Positions 33,223 to 46,825 of a DNA stretch of 64,000 nucleotides are shown here, in pieces (positions within the stretch are counted from its first letter, which is position 1; each line of letters begins with the position of its first letter). The DNA lies in the NCBI RefSeq assembly GCF_028769735.1, contig NC_088171.1, forward strand, positions 127,490,533 through 127,554,532, in the 5' to 3' direction. Source of the DNA: Zonotrichia leucophrys gambelii. Its lineage: Eukaryota; Chordata; Aves; Passeriformes; Passerellidae. Below the pieces are notes generated by a model. That model worked only from the letters and a program-made list of their open reading frames with translations, was not told the origin of the DNA and did not search any database. Position numbers and translations under genes: made by a program.

Positions 33223-36200
33223 CCATCTGTCATCAACATCCATCCTGCAAATTTTGTGACAAAATATTCCCTTTTAAAAAATTAATCAATTAATAATATT
33301 TCTAAAGCTATAATTCACTGTTTAAGATATGATACTGGAAAAATGGAATTGAATCTCTTGTCTAGTTTCAGCATTGGTTTCTCTGGATGCCTCAATGAAA
33401 TTAGTGCACCTCCATTTAACCATGGTGTGTTAGAGAGCTTGTCAGTGAAGAAAATACTTAAGAGAGACAGACATGCTAAAAATCAAGGCTTTTTTGAAAA
33501 AAAACCAACCAAACAACCCAAGAATGCCTCCAAAAATATGGGTACTGGTCACAGCAAGAGAGAATTAGGGAAGAAACCTTTCCAGTGAGATATTCCCATA
33601 GGACACTGGGCAATCCTGAAAGCAGGCAGTGCCAGCTGTGGGCAGTGAATGAGCCCTTTATGCTGTGTTCTAACATCCCCCTCACATTCCTTAGAGAAAA
33701 ATGGTGGCAAAAGCAGCAGTGGGAATGTATACCCTTGCAGGTTTTATCTCCTTCTGCAAAAGGCACGTGGTAGAGTCATGAAGTTCAATTTCAATTTGCC
33801 ACTGCAAAAGTAACCCAATCTCCTAACTTATTTCAATCCTCTTATTGAGCTGTGTCCTTATAATAATAACAAAAAAAATAGAAATTATTCTGAGGAAGAA
33901 AAACTCAAAAAAAATCCCCCTGAACATCTTACTTCTAGTCTTTTGACAGGCATGTGTTTATAATAATTAGGAAAATATTTTTGGACTACTTTTGCTCAAC
34001 ATTTTTTACACAATTTGCAAATGACACATCTTAACTCTGTTCAGCTGTCACAGGTCATGGGTCTGCAATATTTGCTTAAAAAGGACAGTAATGGTTGGGT
34101 TACCTGGTGGCTCTGCACACCTGCCAGGGAGAGAGAACTTAGGGGAACAATCTGCTAACCTCGATCAGCATAACACATAGACTCCACAACTCTAATTTAT
34201 AGCTTAATGCATCCACAAAGCATTGTGAAGTGCATTGATGACTTTGAATCAGAAAGGTTAAATCATAATTACTACTGCCTCATCAAAAAACCTGCATTTG
34301 ATTGCCCACTAGACCAGTCAAATAAATGTCTGGTATTGCTATACCATGATAAACCAATAAACCAAAATGGATAGACATCTGTAGGCAAGATTACATGTTT
34401 TGATTTCAAATGGAAAATTAATGACAAAGTCCCATTTTGAAACTCTGTGAATTCCACCTAGTTGGAACCTTTGATACCCTTTCTTCTGTATTTAAAATGC
34501 AAAACACAAGCAAAAAAAGTGAAGAAATATGAAAGAAATCAATGTTGATGTCTTAGCAGCAATTTGGTAAAAAATAAATGTCAAAGAAAAAAAATTAAAA
34601 ATCAATCTCTAATTAAAAAGGAAATAAAATATCAGTAAATATAAGCAGATATATTTAAAAGAAATTCTAGTTTAAAAATTTGACATTCAAGGACTTTGTT
34701 TATGCATCACAGATTTTATTTCTTTTGATTTTTCTCAAAGGGAAAACATATGAATATTAGATGCCTTTTTGGACACTCATGGTTCATATTTTCCTCTAGC
34801 ACAATTAAGAGTGGGTACCTTGATAGAACAATCTTTTCACAGCATACTAATTTTGGTTTAAACCAGTTAAAATATTTCTGCTGTCATTACAGTGTCTGCT
34901 ATTTTAAAATGAGGCATTTGTTATGAAATGTGTGGCAGTTTTGCACTGTGGTGAAGGACAGGTACAGGGTAACATACCCTGTGACAACAGGAGTCTCTGT
35001 TGGGAGATGGGCAATTCAGCTTTCATAAGCCCGTGCTTGGTGTTTCAACTGTCTATGATTCAGCTCTCCTTTCAGCAGATTTTTGCACTGTCTGTGGTGC
35101 AGTGAGATCTATGCAGGCCAGCTAAAATGCCATTTGAAAAAGAACAACTATTTACTAGGAGATACACCCGAAACACTAAATTGTGCCATTGGGTAGGCAG
35201 TAGAAGTTAATGATTTGCTTTGTGATTGAATCTTACTAGAGTGGAATGAGTGATCCAGAAGCAATGGCCTTTACTTCCATTTCACCAAGACCTTAAATTA
35301 CATAGTCCTCAACTCCCCACTTTGTAGTTAACACATCCCTTGACTTTAGTGAAACAGCATTTGTTTCAACCCATACCAATAGGTTCAGACGATTGGTGCA
35401 GAATGCCACTCAAATGTTCTTGGATAGGAATTTCATGCCTAATAATCAAACTTGATACACATACTGGTTCTTTGGCATGTCTATCATCATGGCCATCTGT
35501 TAGGTGGAATTGTGCCTGCTAAAAAGGAGATATGCCAGTTTTAACATGATATAGGTGCCATCAAAATGCAAGTGATGAAGGAAAGACTCGAAAATATGGC
35601 AGTGATCAATCTTCTGCAGAAAGATGCTCTGGGTAGCAACCCAACTGTTAGGAATATTGCATTGATATATATGATAATTAAAACCTTTGGTTGGCTTTTT
35701 GATCTCTAGGCACCCTGTCTGAGTTCCTGTATTCACTGCAGCATTATTGTTTGGTGTTTTGCGCTTGCTGAAGGAAATATGCATTTTTCTCATTTACTAT
35801 CACAGCCTAATCACCATTAACAGCCTAATTTGAAGGTCAAATGACAGATGAGAATTGTCTTTTTACAACATTTTCTTTTAAAATTTGAAGTGATTTTTAA
35901 GAATTAGTACTTACAAAAATTAAACACAATCCTGCTTATTATCATTCCTCACAAATATTTTTGAAGGGTCTCCTTTACTAATGGTTCTAGTAAAACAGAA
36001 CTCAGAGGCACTCCTGCTGTCTGATACTCTTCATAGGAAAATGACTTCTCTTTATAGTCTTTGTGCTACTCTTTAGAAAGATAAAAAATACCCTGGTGCA
36101 ACAGTGGGGAGGTCTGTTTAGCTCAGACTTTCTCTAGAGTGGCAGCAGGCAATGTTATTTAGTAAAAATATGAGAACTTGGCCTCCTTCTGCAGTTCATT

Positions 36201-36264
36201 CCCCTAGGAGTTCCCAAGCATGTACATGGATTAGGAACATTAGTGGATACATCCTCTTAGTACC

Positions 36265-36655
36265 ATTTACAGATCTGTTGTCCATGAATTTCCCCAATCT
36301 CTCTCTGAACCTGCTGATACTGTCTGCTTTCACAGGCTCCTGTGGTACCAAGTTCACAGAGTTAACTCACTGCCGTGATAATCTGTTTTAAATTGTTCTT
36401 CTCCCAGTTTCCTGTAGCACTGCAGGATTTGAGGAATAACAGTTCTTCATTCACTTTATCCACCAGCTTCAAGATTTTGTAAGCCTGTATCAAATTTCCC
36501 CCTCAGCTTTCTCTTCACCAGATGGAGAAGTCTCAGGCTTTTTTGTCTATTGTCATAAGATAGCTGCTCCCTTGATCACTCCAGCTGCCCTTCCTCAGCT
36601 GTGATCAGAGTTGCTTGCACTACTCAAGATCTGGGTGCACTGAGCTTTCCTATAT
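36265..36655 (-). mobile_element. Ancient degenerate CR1 (old amniote family)
   Basis: The plus strand reads as the complement of the ORF2 C-terminal region of an old CR1 family of the kind abundant in turtles and crocodilians. Blocks in order are ATCTGTTGTCCATGAATTT, a CTCCTGTGG..GAGTTCACAG-like block, TTCATTCACTTTATCCACC, ATCAAATTTCCCCCTCAG (the LEKRRLRGD coding block reversed) and CTACTCAAGATCTGGGTG. Divergence and indels are much greater than in the other CR1 copies here, so it is an old insertion. Ends are approximate. Confidence 0.8.
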
Positions 36656-39600
36656 GGCAAACTGACAGCCTCTGTCTTGTTCTAAAAACTGTATATGCTT
36701 TTGTGATCTCTAGCAAAAGATCTTTAGATGTGTTTAAATTAGAAGTCTAGTCTCACACAATTGAATGGTTGCCTTTGGGGCTCAGATAAAGCTGTGTAGT
36801 GTCACTGAAATAGAGCTGTTTGGTACTTCCAGCTTTCATAGTGTACAAAGGGACATAGCATGTCACACCTGGAATAACATAACTATGCATTACGCCATAT
36901 AATCATAATCATGGTAAAAGGCTTCACAAAGTGAGCATACAGGTAATTTATAACATTAGACAGTTATGATATATATAGCATCAGACACACTTAGAACTTT
37001 TCAGTTAACCATATAGCCAATGCACATTTTCAGTACTTGAGAAGCTACTTGAAAATGCTCAGCTAATTTCTAGGTGGTCATAGAAGAATGGAGAATGACC
37101 ATTTAATATTGTTTTGCTCACCAAAGTTTTCTACAAGAAATTCTCCACACAATTTCCATTTGAACAACTTGCTAGTCTACTATCAGAATTCCTGTGCAAA
37201 TCAAAATAAATCTCTGAGAACGCTTTCGACTGCATTAAGTGTTATCCCTTCTACAGGCCTGAACCTGTAGCCAAGAGAGTCATAAGAAACCTCTGGTCCT
37301 AATTTGTTTCTTAATCAGGTGCCAGCTCCTGCTGATACATCTGCTCGTTCTTTTTCAGCTCTCTAAGTTACTGGATAGAGGATCTCTTTCAACAGGTGAG
37401 CCCCGTTCAGCAGTGTAGCAGCTGGGGCACGTGCGTGTGGATTAATGGCACCTGAAACATGCCACTCTCAATATCACAGATGATTGTTCTTCTCCCAGCT
37501 TGGCTTTCCAAGATGATACCACCGTGCCAGTGCTCAGAGGAGGAGACCTGCTGTCTCTTCTGTTTTGCTTGGCTACAACTTTGGAGAAGGCAAGAATATA
37601 TTACCAAAAAAATTATGTCCTCTTTTGTGCATGACACTATCCTTGGGAAGACATTTGAGTTTCAAGGTTAATAGCTTGTTGCCAAATGCAGGCTTAGTGT
37701 ATCAGATAAACCTGAAGCAAGTACAGGTGTTTGTATTAGACATTTTGGAGATCAATCTTTCAGCATGGTTTTCACCACTACTCTGGATTGGTAAAAACAA
37801 CAAGTGTCTGGCATACTCCCTAAAACTTGTTTCATAGAAACAATCAATCAAAGTATAAAAATTGTACGATACATTTTCAATATCTTCACCTGTGGCCAAT
37901 ATGCAAATGCGGAGTATAGCGTGAACATATTTACTCTTCCTTTTCATACCTGTAAAATTCTAACTGTATGTACCATATTTAGTGCAGGATGAAAAATAGA
38001 AACTCCTTTTCTGACTAAATGCATCTATCTGAGACCGTGAATTTGCAAGGAAAGACAGTATTTATTGGTGCCCAAACATTTTGCAATTATTCAAATTCCT
38101 AGGGAGAAAAAAAAGACACATACTCCCTGTAGGCATGGGAAAAGCAACAAATTCATGTTGTCAAAAAGCACATTAAAAATGGGAAAATGCACTTTTTTAT
38201 TTAAAAACATACATATCAACATGTAGAGTTTTCTTTGTCAAATTACCATTATTCAAGAATTATTGTTGAAACTTTAGTTGTGGTCTATGTAACCATAACA
38301 AAGGCTTACATTTGCACAGCTTAAGAAAGAAAAATCACATGAAAAAGTCTTCTCTCACCTATGTGTGAATATCATGGCATCAAGTCAAAATGACTGTCCA
38401 CTGGAACTAACACACCATAGAAATGAGTGTGAAAGATACCTGGGTAGACTGTCAGAGGCCTGAAGGAAAGGCATTTGTGTTCATAATGGTGATTTTCTGT
38501 GTTTACTGTGTCCAAACTAAGTTCAGATTTTACCCTAAAAATCAAATGACATCAGCATTAAGAGATATTTATCTTTAAGTGTGAAAAATATATCAAGCTG
38601 AGCAGCAGGAGACAGCAGGAAAAGAAGAGTAAGGTGGATTTTTATTTTTTGGTTCTGATTCCGGGTTTGTCTTGCTGAATGCCGTATTATAGGCTGTTAA
38701 AGGTAGACCCATTACTCAGAACTGATGAAAATCAAGTCTGTAAAATAGACCATAACTGCTCTTTCATTGTAAAAAAATATAGAATATATAAAATATCCAT
38801 TAATTTTGCTCAGAAAATAGAAAATGTTAAACTGCACAATAAAAGATTTGACCACTACATTACATTTTCAGTCATAAATACAACTTTGATAGCCTTCGTT
38901 TTTTATAGGATGGGATTCCTGTTTTTATTAGAGTTGGCAACAGAGTAAACTTGGAAAATGTAATGGAAGAGTGTGTGATTAATTTTGAATATATTAAAAA
39001 TCCATATAGTTGTATTTAAATTTATATGTGTGGGTGCATACATTTTTAATTTATATACATACATGTACACACACAAGCATACACAGCTCCCAAAACTCAG
39101 GAAAGCCAGAAAAGGAAATAAAAGTGTTAGTAACATTTAACAGAAAGGGTATAACCCTAAGCTACCAATCATTCTACTCTGAACTATCAGCATGAAATAG
39201 AACACAATAAGCTGCCAAGTGCATTAACTATGGACTTTAGATTGGAATTTGGAGAGGGGAAGAGCAGAAAGCTCACTGTGGTATAATTAATAAAAAGAAT
39301 GAAATAGATTATAAACTCAGTTTCCAAATAACAAGGGCCATTCAATGTTTATTTATGTGTCTGTAGTGGATCTCTACTTTATATTCATATAAACAAGTAA
39401 TAATATAATTTTCTTGTTGGAGGTCTGCTACACTGTCTGAGTATCAGATGGACTCATTTCAGACTTGAAAATACAATCTTGCTTCATACACTTGGTGCTT
39501 ACTTGGTTTGATGTTGCTAGCTTTGTTTAAATATCAATTGCACAAGTTGCAATGTAACAAAATACATATAGCTAGAGCCAGGTCTTCATAGCAGCTCCCA

Positions 39601-40036
39601 TTGTTCTGCATGAAAAATGCATTGACTATAGTATTGCGAGAGTAAATGTGCTGTATGCTGAAAAATTCTGTCACTTTCTATTAGCTGTAAATTATCGACT
39701 AGTATAAACCCTAATTTCATTTGTCACATTCTGTTGCATTGCTGCTCTTCCTTGTTCCCATTCTGTCATTCTGGCAGGCCCACTCTGCCCCAGGTATCAC
39801 GGCATCGCCATCTGCACCCGACATCTGTCTCTCTATTGATCACACGGGTTTAGCACTTGATCAAACAGAGCACGACAGAATACATCTCTTTTTGCAGTAC
39901 TGCCAATGCCAACTGCTGCATGAAATCTATTACAAAAGCATTCTTCTACCTAGTTTCTGAAACTGCAAAAAAACTGTTTCTCTTCTTTTAGAAGATTCTT
40001 AGGTTGATTTTTTTTCTTTAACTTTCTGTCATTTTT

Positions 40037-40185
40037 TGTGGAGAAAGGAAAAAGCATAGGCTCCCAAAACCAAGAAATGAAGCATTTTTAACCCTGAGTA
40101 GGCAAACTATTGTAGAGAAAGGAAAAAGCAGTAGGCTCCCAAAAACAAGAAATGAAGCATTTTTATCCCAGAGTATGTAAATTAA
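40037..40185. repeat. Tandem duplication, 74-75 bp unit, two copies
   Basis: A unit starting TGTGGAGAAAGGAAAAAGCA (40037-40110) is repeated head to tail at 40111-40185 with a few substitutions and one indel. Both copies contain AAGAAATGAAGCATTTTTA. Confidence 0.9.
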
Positions 40186-42660
40186 GAAACTTAAATTATT
40201 AATGATGAAATAAATTATTACATTGATTCCCATTTTCTTGTTAAACATAAATTTTAATTTTGCTGTAAAATGATGGTATAAAATAGACTAAACAAGCACC
40301 TCAAAGACTCAAACATAGTGTCTGGAGAGCCTTAGATATCTCCAATTTAGATGGCTGAGTCTAGCAAGTGACTTGGGGACCTAAGAAATGTACATAACAA
40401 CCCATTGCTCAATCAGTGAGAAAAAAAATAGTGCATCTGAGGACTGATCTGGCATGCTCACCTGGAGAAGAGATAACAGAAAATTCTTGGCACCAAAGTA
40501 TGTCTGAAATCACATTTTCTACCATAAATGAAATACCTATAACCAGGCCTGGACACCAGATGCCTCCATTCTTTTGTGAGCAAAAGCAAGGGACACTTTT
40601 CTCAGTGCAACCACTTAAATAAGCAGCATTGGTGCTTTAGAACACTGAGAAGGTGCACACTATGTTTTGCACAGGTATTCTGTTAGAGTGATATGGGAAC
40701 ACAGGGTAGTTCAAGAGGGTCACCTTGGAGGCTTCAATACAGCCACACTTAGAGAAGCTGAACATTTCACTTCTTTCAGGGAATGAAGAGCAAAAAAACC
40801 CCTGCAGTAGCAAGATCACAATACTCTTCCCTAAAACCATCTGTGACCAATTCTGACACCAAAGTGAAATAAAATTGCCTTGAGCTTCATAAAATTAAGC
40901 TTTTTTAACAGTAAAATAATCAACATTGGCATAGGTGATGCTATGAATTGATTGTCTCGGGACAAAGCTCTGTCCAGGTATTGTGCAGTTGATGAGCTGC
41001 AATGCAATCCTTACATCCTTACAGAATAATTAGAAAATATTTCTAAGAAAAGCAGTGAAATTCTAAAGCTGTATCTACTTCCCAAGGCCTTAGACATGCT
41101 TTTGGCACACAAGGTTTAATGATTTCAACTATGACATACCCACTGATTTTAGGAGAAGTTATTTTATAAGTTCTCAAATTCTGAAGTTGAGAGAAGTGCT
41201 TCTAGCCATAACAAATGGGACATATAAGGCGAAGAAATTAATATATGGACTAGCAGCAGTCATAAGGACAATATATTTACTTCTCAAATGCAGCATAAGG
41301 GATTAACAGAACCCAGGAATTTTATGATCAAGTCTTCATGCTTTCCACAGGTGGATACCATATTCCTGTCAATCATAATGTATTTTAAATTCACTGGATA
41401 AATAAAAAAGATATGCACTTTTTGGAAACAAATGGTGCCTTTATATTTGTGAACTATTCAATAACCCAACAGCCCCGTGGTGTTTTCCTTATTTATGCTA
41501 CCTTGTCAAATTATGCTGAACAAAATTTGTTGTTAAAAGCAATCAGACTAAATGTACCCCAACCAAAATCATGAACGTTAAAAGACTATTTTCCTTGTTT
41601 CAACTGACAGTATTAGTTACAACACAGGAATTAGACTGGGATCTAGCAATGTATTATTCATTAGATTTTTTTGTAGCCAAATACATTAGAGTATATAGTT
41701 ATACCAACAAATTAATATTTTAGAGCTAATTGAAATTGTTCTTCCTATAAAGATTAAGCTTCTTCCCACCCTACACACTTCAGTCATTAAAATAACACTT
41801 TTAATGCCTTGTCTAAATGATGTCTCACATTAATGCAAAGCTATATTAAAGCACTCAAATGACCAGTTCTTTTGTAATGCATTCTATATGATCAGACACT
41901 GGGTCAAATCTGGGCAGTGTGTATGAAGTGGTATCAAGTGGAAGCTAATTAAAATATATTCTCTATAGAACTTTACAGAAAAAAGAGAACAGTAATCATC
42001 AGAAGGTAGAGTCTGAAAATGGCATTTCTGAAAGGCTTGCAATGTGATTTATTCTATTTGCATGAGGATACTTTTTGGAATAAAGGCTTAAGAATATGGC
42101 AAGAATACTTCAATTACAAGGTACCTTATTTTTTTCCTAACAATCTCAGTGATAACCTGTTTCTGATTTCCCTCTTTTCTTACCCAAATCCATGAAATGC
42201 AGTATATTAATTTTTTTAACTAATTTTTTTAATCCAAGGTTTACAACATGAAAGTTGATTCTTCTTAAAATAACTTAACTGGTGTTTTCCCTATTGTACT
42301 TTTACTGCTTCAGAGAAGGGGGAAATTAATATGGCAAAGATTGTCTTCATATCTCCACATTACCCAAGAGGAAAGACTTTCATGAGACGCTGCCATTTCG
42401 TGCTTAAATGTAGGTAGATGTGTGGGAAGTGGGGGAGAGGCTATAGCCAGGCTTGCAGAGTTAGCAAGGAGCAATTAGACTGCATGTGTTCAAGCTTTGG
42501 TCATTTTGTCAGATAAGGCATCAATCCCCCTTATCCACTGACTTATCTCTTTAAAAAAAAATATGAATTTCAGGGATGTGGGTGTTAAGAAGATGGATGA
42601 AGCATTTTCTAGGGATAAGATGTGGATCTTTTGTCTGATCTACTGCAGTAATTCTAACAG

Positions 42661-42676
42661 AATAATAATAATAATA
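42661..42676. repeat. (AAT)n microsatellite
   Basis: About five tandem AAT units, then ACTAA. A simple repeat with no other feature. Confidence 0.85.
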
Positions 42677-45600
42677 CTAAAAAACCCAGAATTAACTTCT
42701 TAGTTCCCTCCAGTGTGCTGAATTTGCTATCTCTATATAAAATACAATGATGCAAGCATAAATATTGATTTTTATTTTTCTTCAAAATTTTTTTTATTGT
42801 ACTAACTGCTTATCTGTAGAATAACCTTTGCTTTCTTATAAGTCTGGTTGTGACAGACCTCTCTGTTCACAGTACATAATGCAGTAATGGTAAGTGTGCA
42901 TTTTTTAGAAGGCCTGTGGGATGCTTTCTTTTCCCACTTAGCTCTTCTCTTATTATTCGGGTGATTATTTGGATGCGAGCCAAATTACATTTCTTGTAAA
43001 AATGGGACTTTTCATTTGTGCTAACACTCCTATGCTACAACTCTGATGTATTATGCAGAAGATGCGCCTGCATTGCAGCAAACCACCCTAACTGAGGCAA
43101 AAACCCCCATGGTTCCTTCTAATTTTTTTGTCAGGGTTTTTTTTCTTTCTGACTATTGTAATGGAGAAAGTGGCATCTGTGTATTAGTGGGAGCCCTGGC
43201 AGGCTGAGCAGCCAGAACTGGAACAGATCAGGGTTTCACCTTTCTGTTCCTACATATACACCAGCTTCAGTGACAGTGCTGTAGACTTATGTCAAGAATG
43301 AAAACATAAAACTTGGTGTTTCTGAATTTCCATTTAGTTGGAAAAAAAATTACTGAGAAAATGCCATTTGGCCATATTAAAAATTGATAATAGATAAATG
43401 CAGTTGTTGTAGTTCATAACTCCCACCTTTTAGCCTCTAAACTCTCAGGGGAGGCTTCCTCCTCCCTTTCTCAGCAGCACTAACCAGACCCTTACACACT
43501 GGCATAACATTCTTGCAACTGGCTACTCCACCACTGAGGGCATAAATCATATCTTGGCCTTTGCTGGCTCCAAGAAGGGTCCTATTGGCTTAGAATAGAA
43601 TATGATCCTAACATCTATGTGGGGAAAAATAAAATAAGTAAAATAAAACTGAAACAAAATCACCAAACCTCAAGGCAGAAATTCATCCATCTCCTTTAGC
43701 AGATAAACAGCTCAGAGAATGTCTGAAGCAAGTATCTTTGATAACCTGGCAAACTACTCCCTTCTCTTAGGAATCTCATATGCCATTGGAGCATAAGGTT
43801 CAAATGTTGGGAATCAGGTGAGGATGCAAGGAAGAGTTTTATGCTATCTCTGCCTACAGTGCAATCATGCTTTATCATCTCCCATGAGAATCCAACTCTG
43901 TTTTTAATATGTCAGTAAGTGATTCCTTTTCACCCGAGATCTAAGACACGGCAAGAAGTACTTAAAACATCAGGGCAAATAACAGGAGAAGTGAGAAGAG
44001 AGTAACAAAATAATAGAAGGGCATTTGCTTTGGTTTTGACATCTGAAGGAAGTGTTTTGGTTACCAAGTCTGGCATCCTGTCTACTGCATATCTTAGCAT
44101 TTGCCCAGTAATTCTGGAAATGGCTTGTGCTTCACAAGTTGTGGTCACATTTTTCTTTTCTGAAAGTCTGTGGACTCCATTAAAAGAAACAAAGCAACAG
44201 ACAATATATCACAATTAACTGTTCCAAGGACTAATTAATCTCAGTGTCTAAAAAGTGCATTTATTTCCAATTTGAGCTCTTTTTGTTGTCCAACCTTTGG
44301 ATACTGTTCTGTCTTTTCTGGTAGGTTAGAGAGCCATTAGAAAAAGAGAAAATAGCAGTAGATACAGGGATAAAACCAAATGCTATTTTGAAAATGCTAA
44401 TATAAACTGGTAATCTTTGAAATTCAGATAAAAGGCTAGACTTTTTTAATGTACTCCAGTAAAAATATTTAAGTGTATTGTTTTCATTTCAAAATGATCC
44501 AGTACAGCCCTCAGGAAGATCCTGTTTATATTGCAAGAACAACTTTAATCCTGTAAGAAAACTTCAGATTGGCAGAAGCATCAGAGACACACTTAGGCTG
44601 TCTTTCTCTGACCAAGTGATGGCTGAAAATTTCACATGGAGCCAGGACCGCAAAGATGCATTTGTTTCTTGCTGTTCTGTCAAGTACCTTTGTGAATTGC
44701 ATGTTAGCTGTCATTTCCCCCTGAACTTCCAAGTGAAAAAAACATTTTACAATAGTTACCTAAATTCATCAGTGAAACCTTTTAAGTTAGACAGATGTTC
44801 AATATACTAAAAGTTCAAAAAGTAGATGACCTTGTGAGATTCTGAATATATAGATAAAAAAAAAAAAGGATCACATATGCTAAAAATGTTTATAGTAAAC
44901 TTTTGTGAAAATACATGTTAACATAAACATGTATATAGACTCAGCAAGAATCACTCATGCACTTTCTACGCACACACCTTTGCTGTCATTCAGACACTGC
45001 TGCAGTCCTTCCAAACATCAGAATTAATGAGTGAAAGGAAAGGAGACTGTCAATAACAGCACACAATTCAAAATTGAAAACTATATGGAAAATGCTGGGA
45101 TTTGAGCTACTAATCTTCAGATTAACCCCTCTGGCTCACTTGGGAGATGGTTGTATGAAATACAAACAGCTATTACATCAGCTTTTACAAGTGCAGATGA
45201 AGCTCATGGTGGTCAAACTAAAATCAGCACACTTCAGAAACATGTAGGATTTTTTTTTTTCCTGAGGATGCAGGACAGCAGATAAAATATCAGTGTTCTG
45301 TGGACAGCTTTAAAGATTAACAAATCTTGAGGTTTTTACATATATCTTCAGATCATGGCATACAAGACAAGCTCTTTATTTTTTTTGAGCACATCCTTCA
45401 CTAAAAGAAATACCTATCTCTTTAGATTGCAATTATACATAAAAAATGAAAATTACTGCACTAAATATGAGTAATATGTATAACCTATGTGTTATGATCA
45501 CTCTAATTACTAGCGGTAATAATTTATTAATATTTATTAAAATACTAACTGACCATTGCTTAAAAAGGTTCTACAAAAAACACAGGCTAGTTAGTCTTGA

Positions 45601-46793
45601 GATTTACAATTCTTGTATAAAAAGAAATTATATAGTGCAATTTTTCTTCCTTTAAAATCCACTGTATTTTAATTCCAAAAATTCAAGGTAGACTAGGTAA
45701 TAAACAAATTTGCCAATTATTAATAAATTAAAAGTATTCTATCAATTTTAACGCATACATTTTACAGTCGTGGGCTTTTATTATGGAATTTATATAATAT
45801 GAAACATTTTTAAATGCAATTACTTGTAGCTTCATTTGTGGATTAGATCATCACTAGAAAGATAAAATTACAGACTAAAATCTATTTTCAAATGCTTTGG
45901 AATAAATTTGAAGTAACTGAACAGCTTGAGTATATCTGAGCATAGAAAATCAAAGTAGTATATTAGTTCTACATATATGCAAAATGAAGGCTATAACTAT
46001 TCTGATCCCACAAAGCAGTACCTTGCAGAAACAGTGACAAATGCAGATACTCTCATTGCTTATCAGGCTGTTTCCCACCCCTTACATAAAGGAACTATGT
46101 GTTGGCACACTCACTCCAAAGTGGTGTTGTTTGTGACCCTATCATCATGGCCACGAAGAAGATACCAAAAGTAGTTGCAGAAATGGGAATATGCAGAGAT
46201 TACTTCTCTAAAGCATGAGAAGAAAAGTGAGTGGAATATGTAGGAGTAAAATTTATATCCAAGAACAGAAAACATGATCTGTCTGTGTCATTTAGAACAA
46301 GAGAAAGATGAGATGGAAAATATCTTAAGTGATCTTAAGGGAATACAGCTGGGACAGATTATATTTTTGGCAAGACAAAAAATTATTTTCCTGTAGTTCT
46401 TAAATCTGGATGTAGTCTGGATAACTTTAGTAACATAATTAGTAATTTGATAAAAAAATCTATATTGTGGAAACTGGCATTTTCTTAGTTAACATGCAGC
46501 AATGTAATTATTATTTAGCATTAAGAACAGGGATTCCCAAAAACATTAACTCAAAATAATTTATTAGAAATGTGGAGGTGGAGTATAAAAAAGAATTCTA
46601 GGGAACAAGATTTCAATATTTGATATTAGATTGAAAAAAAATCCAATTTCTTGAAAACAATGCTTATTTAGGAATTTGAGAAGAAGTTTTGGAAATCAGA
46701 TGATGAACATCTTACTTTCTGAAGTCAGAGCTCCTTGGCCTTCAGCCCATTACTATGAACTTAATCCCATTATTTATGAGGAGAGAGATTTAA

Positions 46794-46825
46794 GCAAATA
46801 TACTTTTGAGCAAATATACTTTTGA
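46794..46825. repeat. Exact 16-bp tandem duplication at CR1 5' junction
   Basis: GCAAATATACTTTTGA occurs at 46794-46809 and again at 46810-46825 without mismatch. The GC-rich CR1-like sequence starts straight after the second copy. The unit was not found at the 3' end of the element near 49606. Confidence 0.9.

Larger units (their letters stand above)
27621..36264. other. Intron 5 segment, no gene recognised
   Basis: AT-rich sequence with only short random frames. It includes an A17 run at 32639-32655 and an A15 run at 33208-33222, plus an AT-rich imperfect palindrome around 30260-30285. No CR1 was seen here. Confidence 0.6.
36656..46793. other. Intron 5 segment, no gene recognised
   Basis: AT-rich sequence. 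It contains a 74-bp tandem duplication (40037-40185), an AAT microsatellite (42661-42676) and a TG/CA-rich imperfect inverted repeat at about 39025-39080. Open frames are short and unrecognised. Confidence 0.6.

Noticed and set aside
39025..39080. TG-rich arm facing a CA-rich arm as a hairpin or miRNA precursor
   Set aside because: Pairing is imperfect and built from simple dinucleotide repeats; there is no precursor-like structure that I can support.
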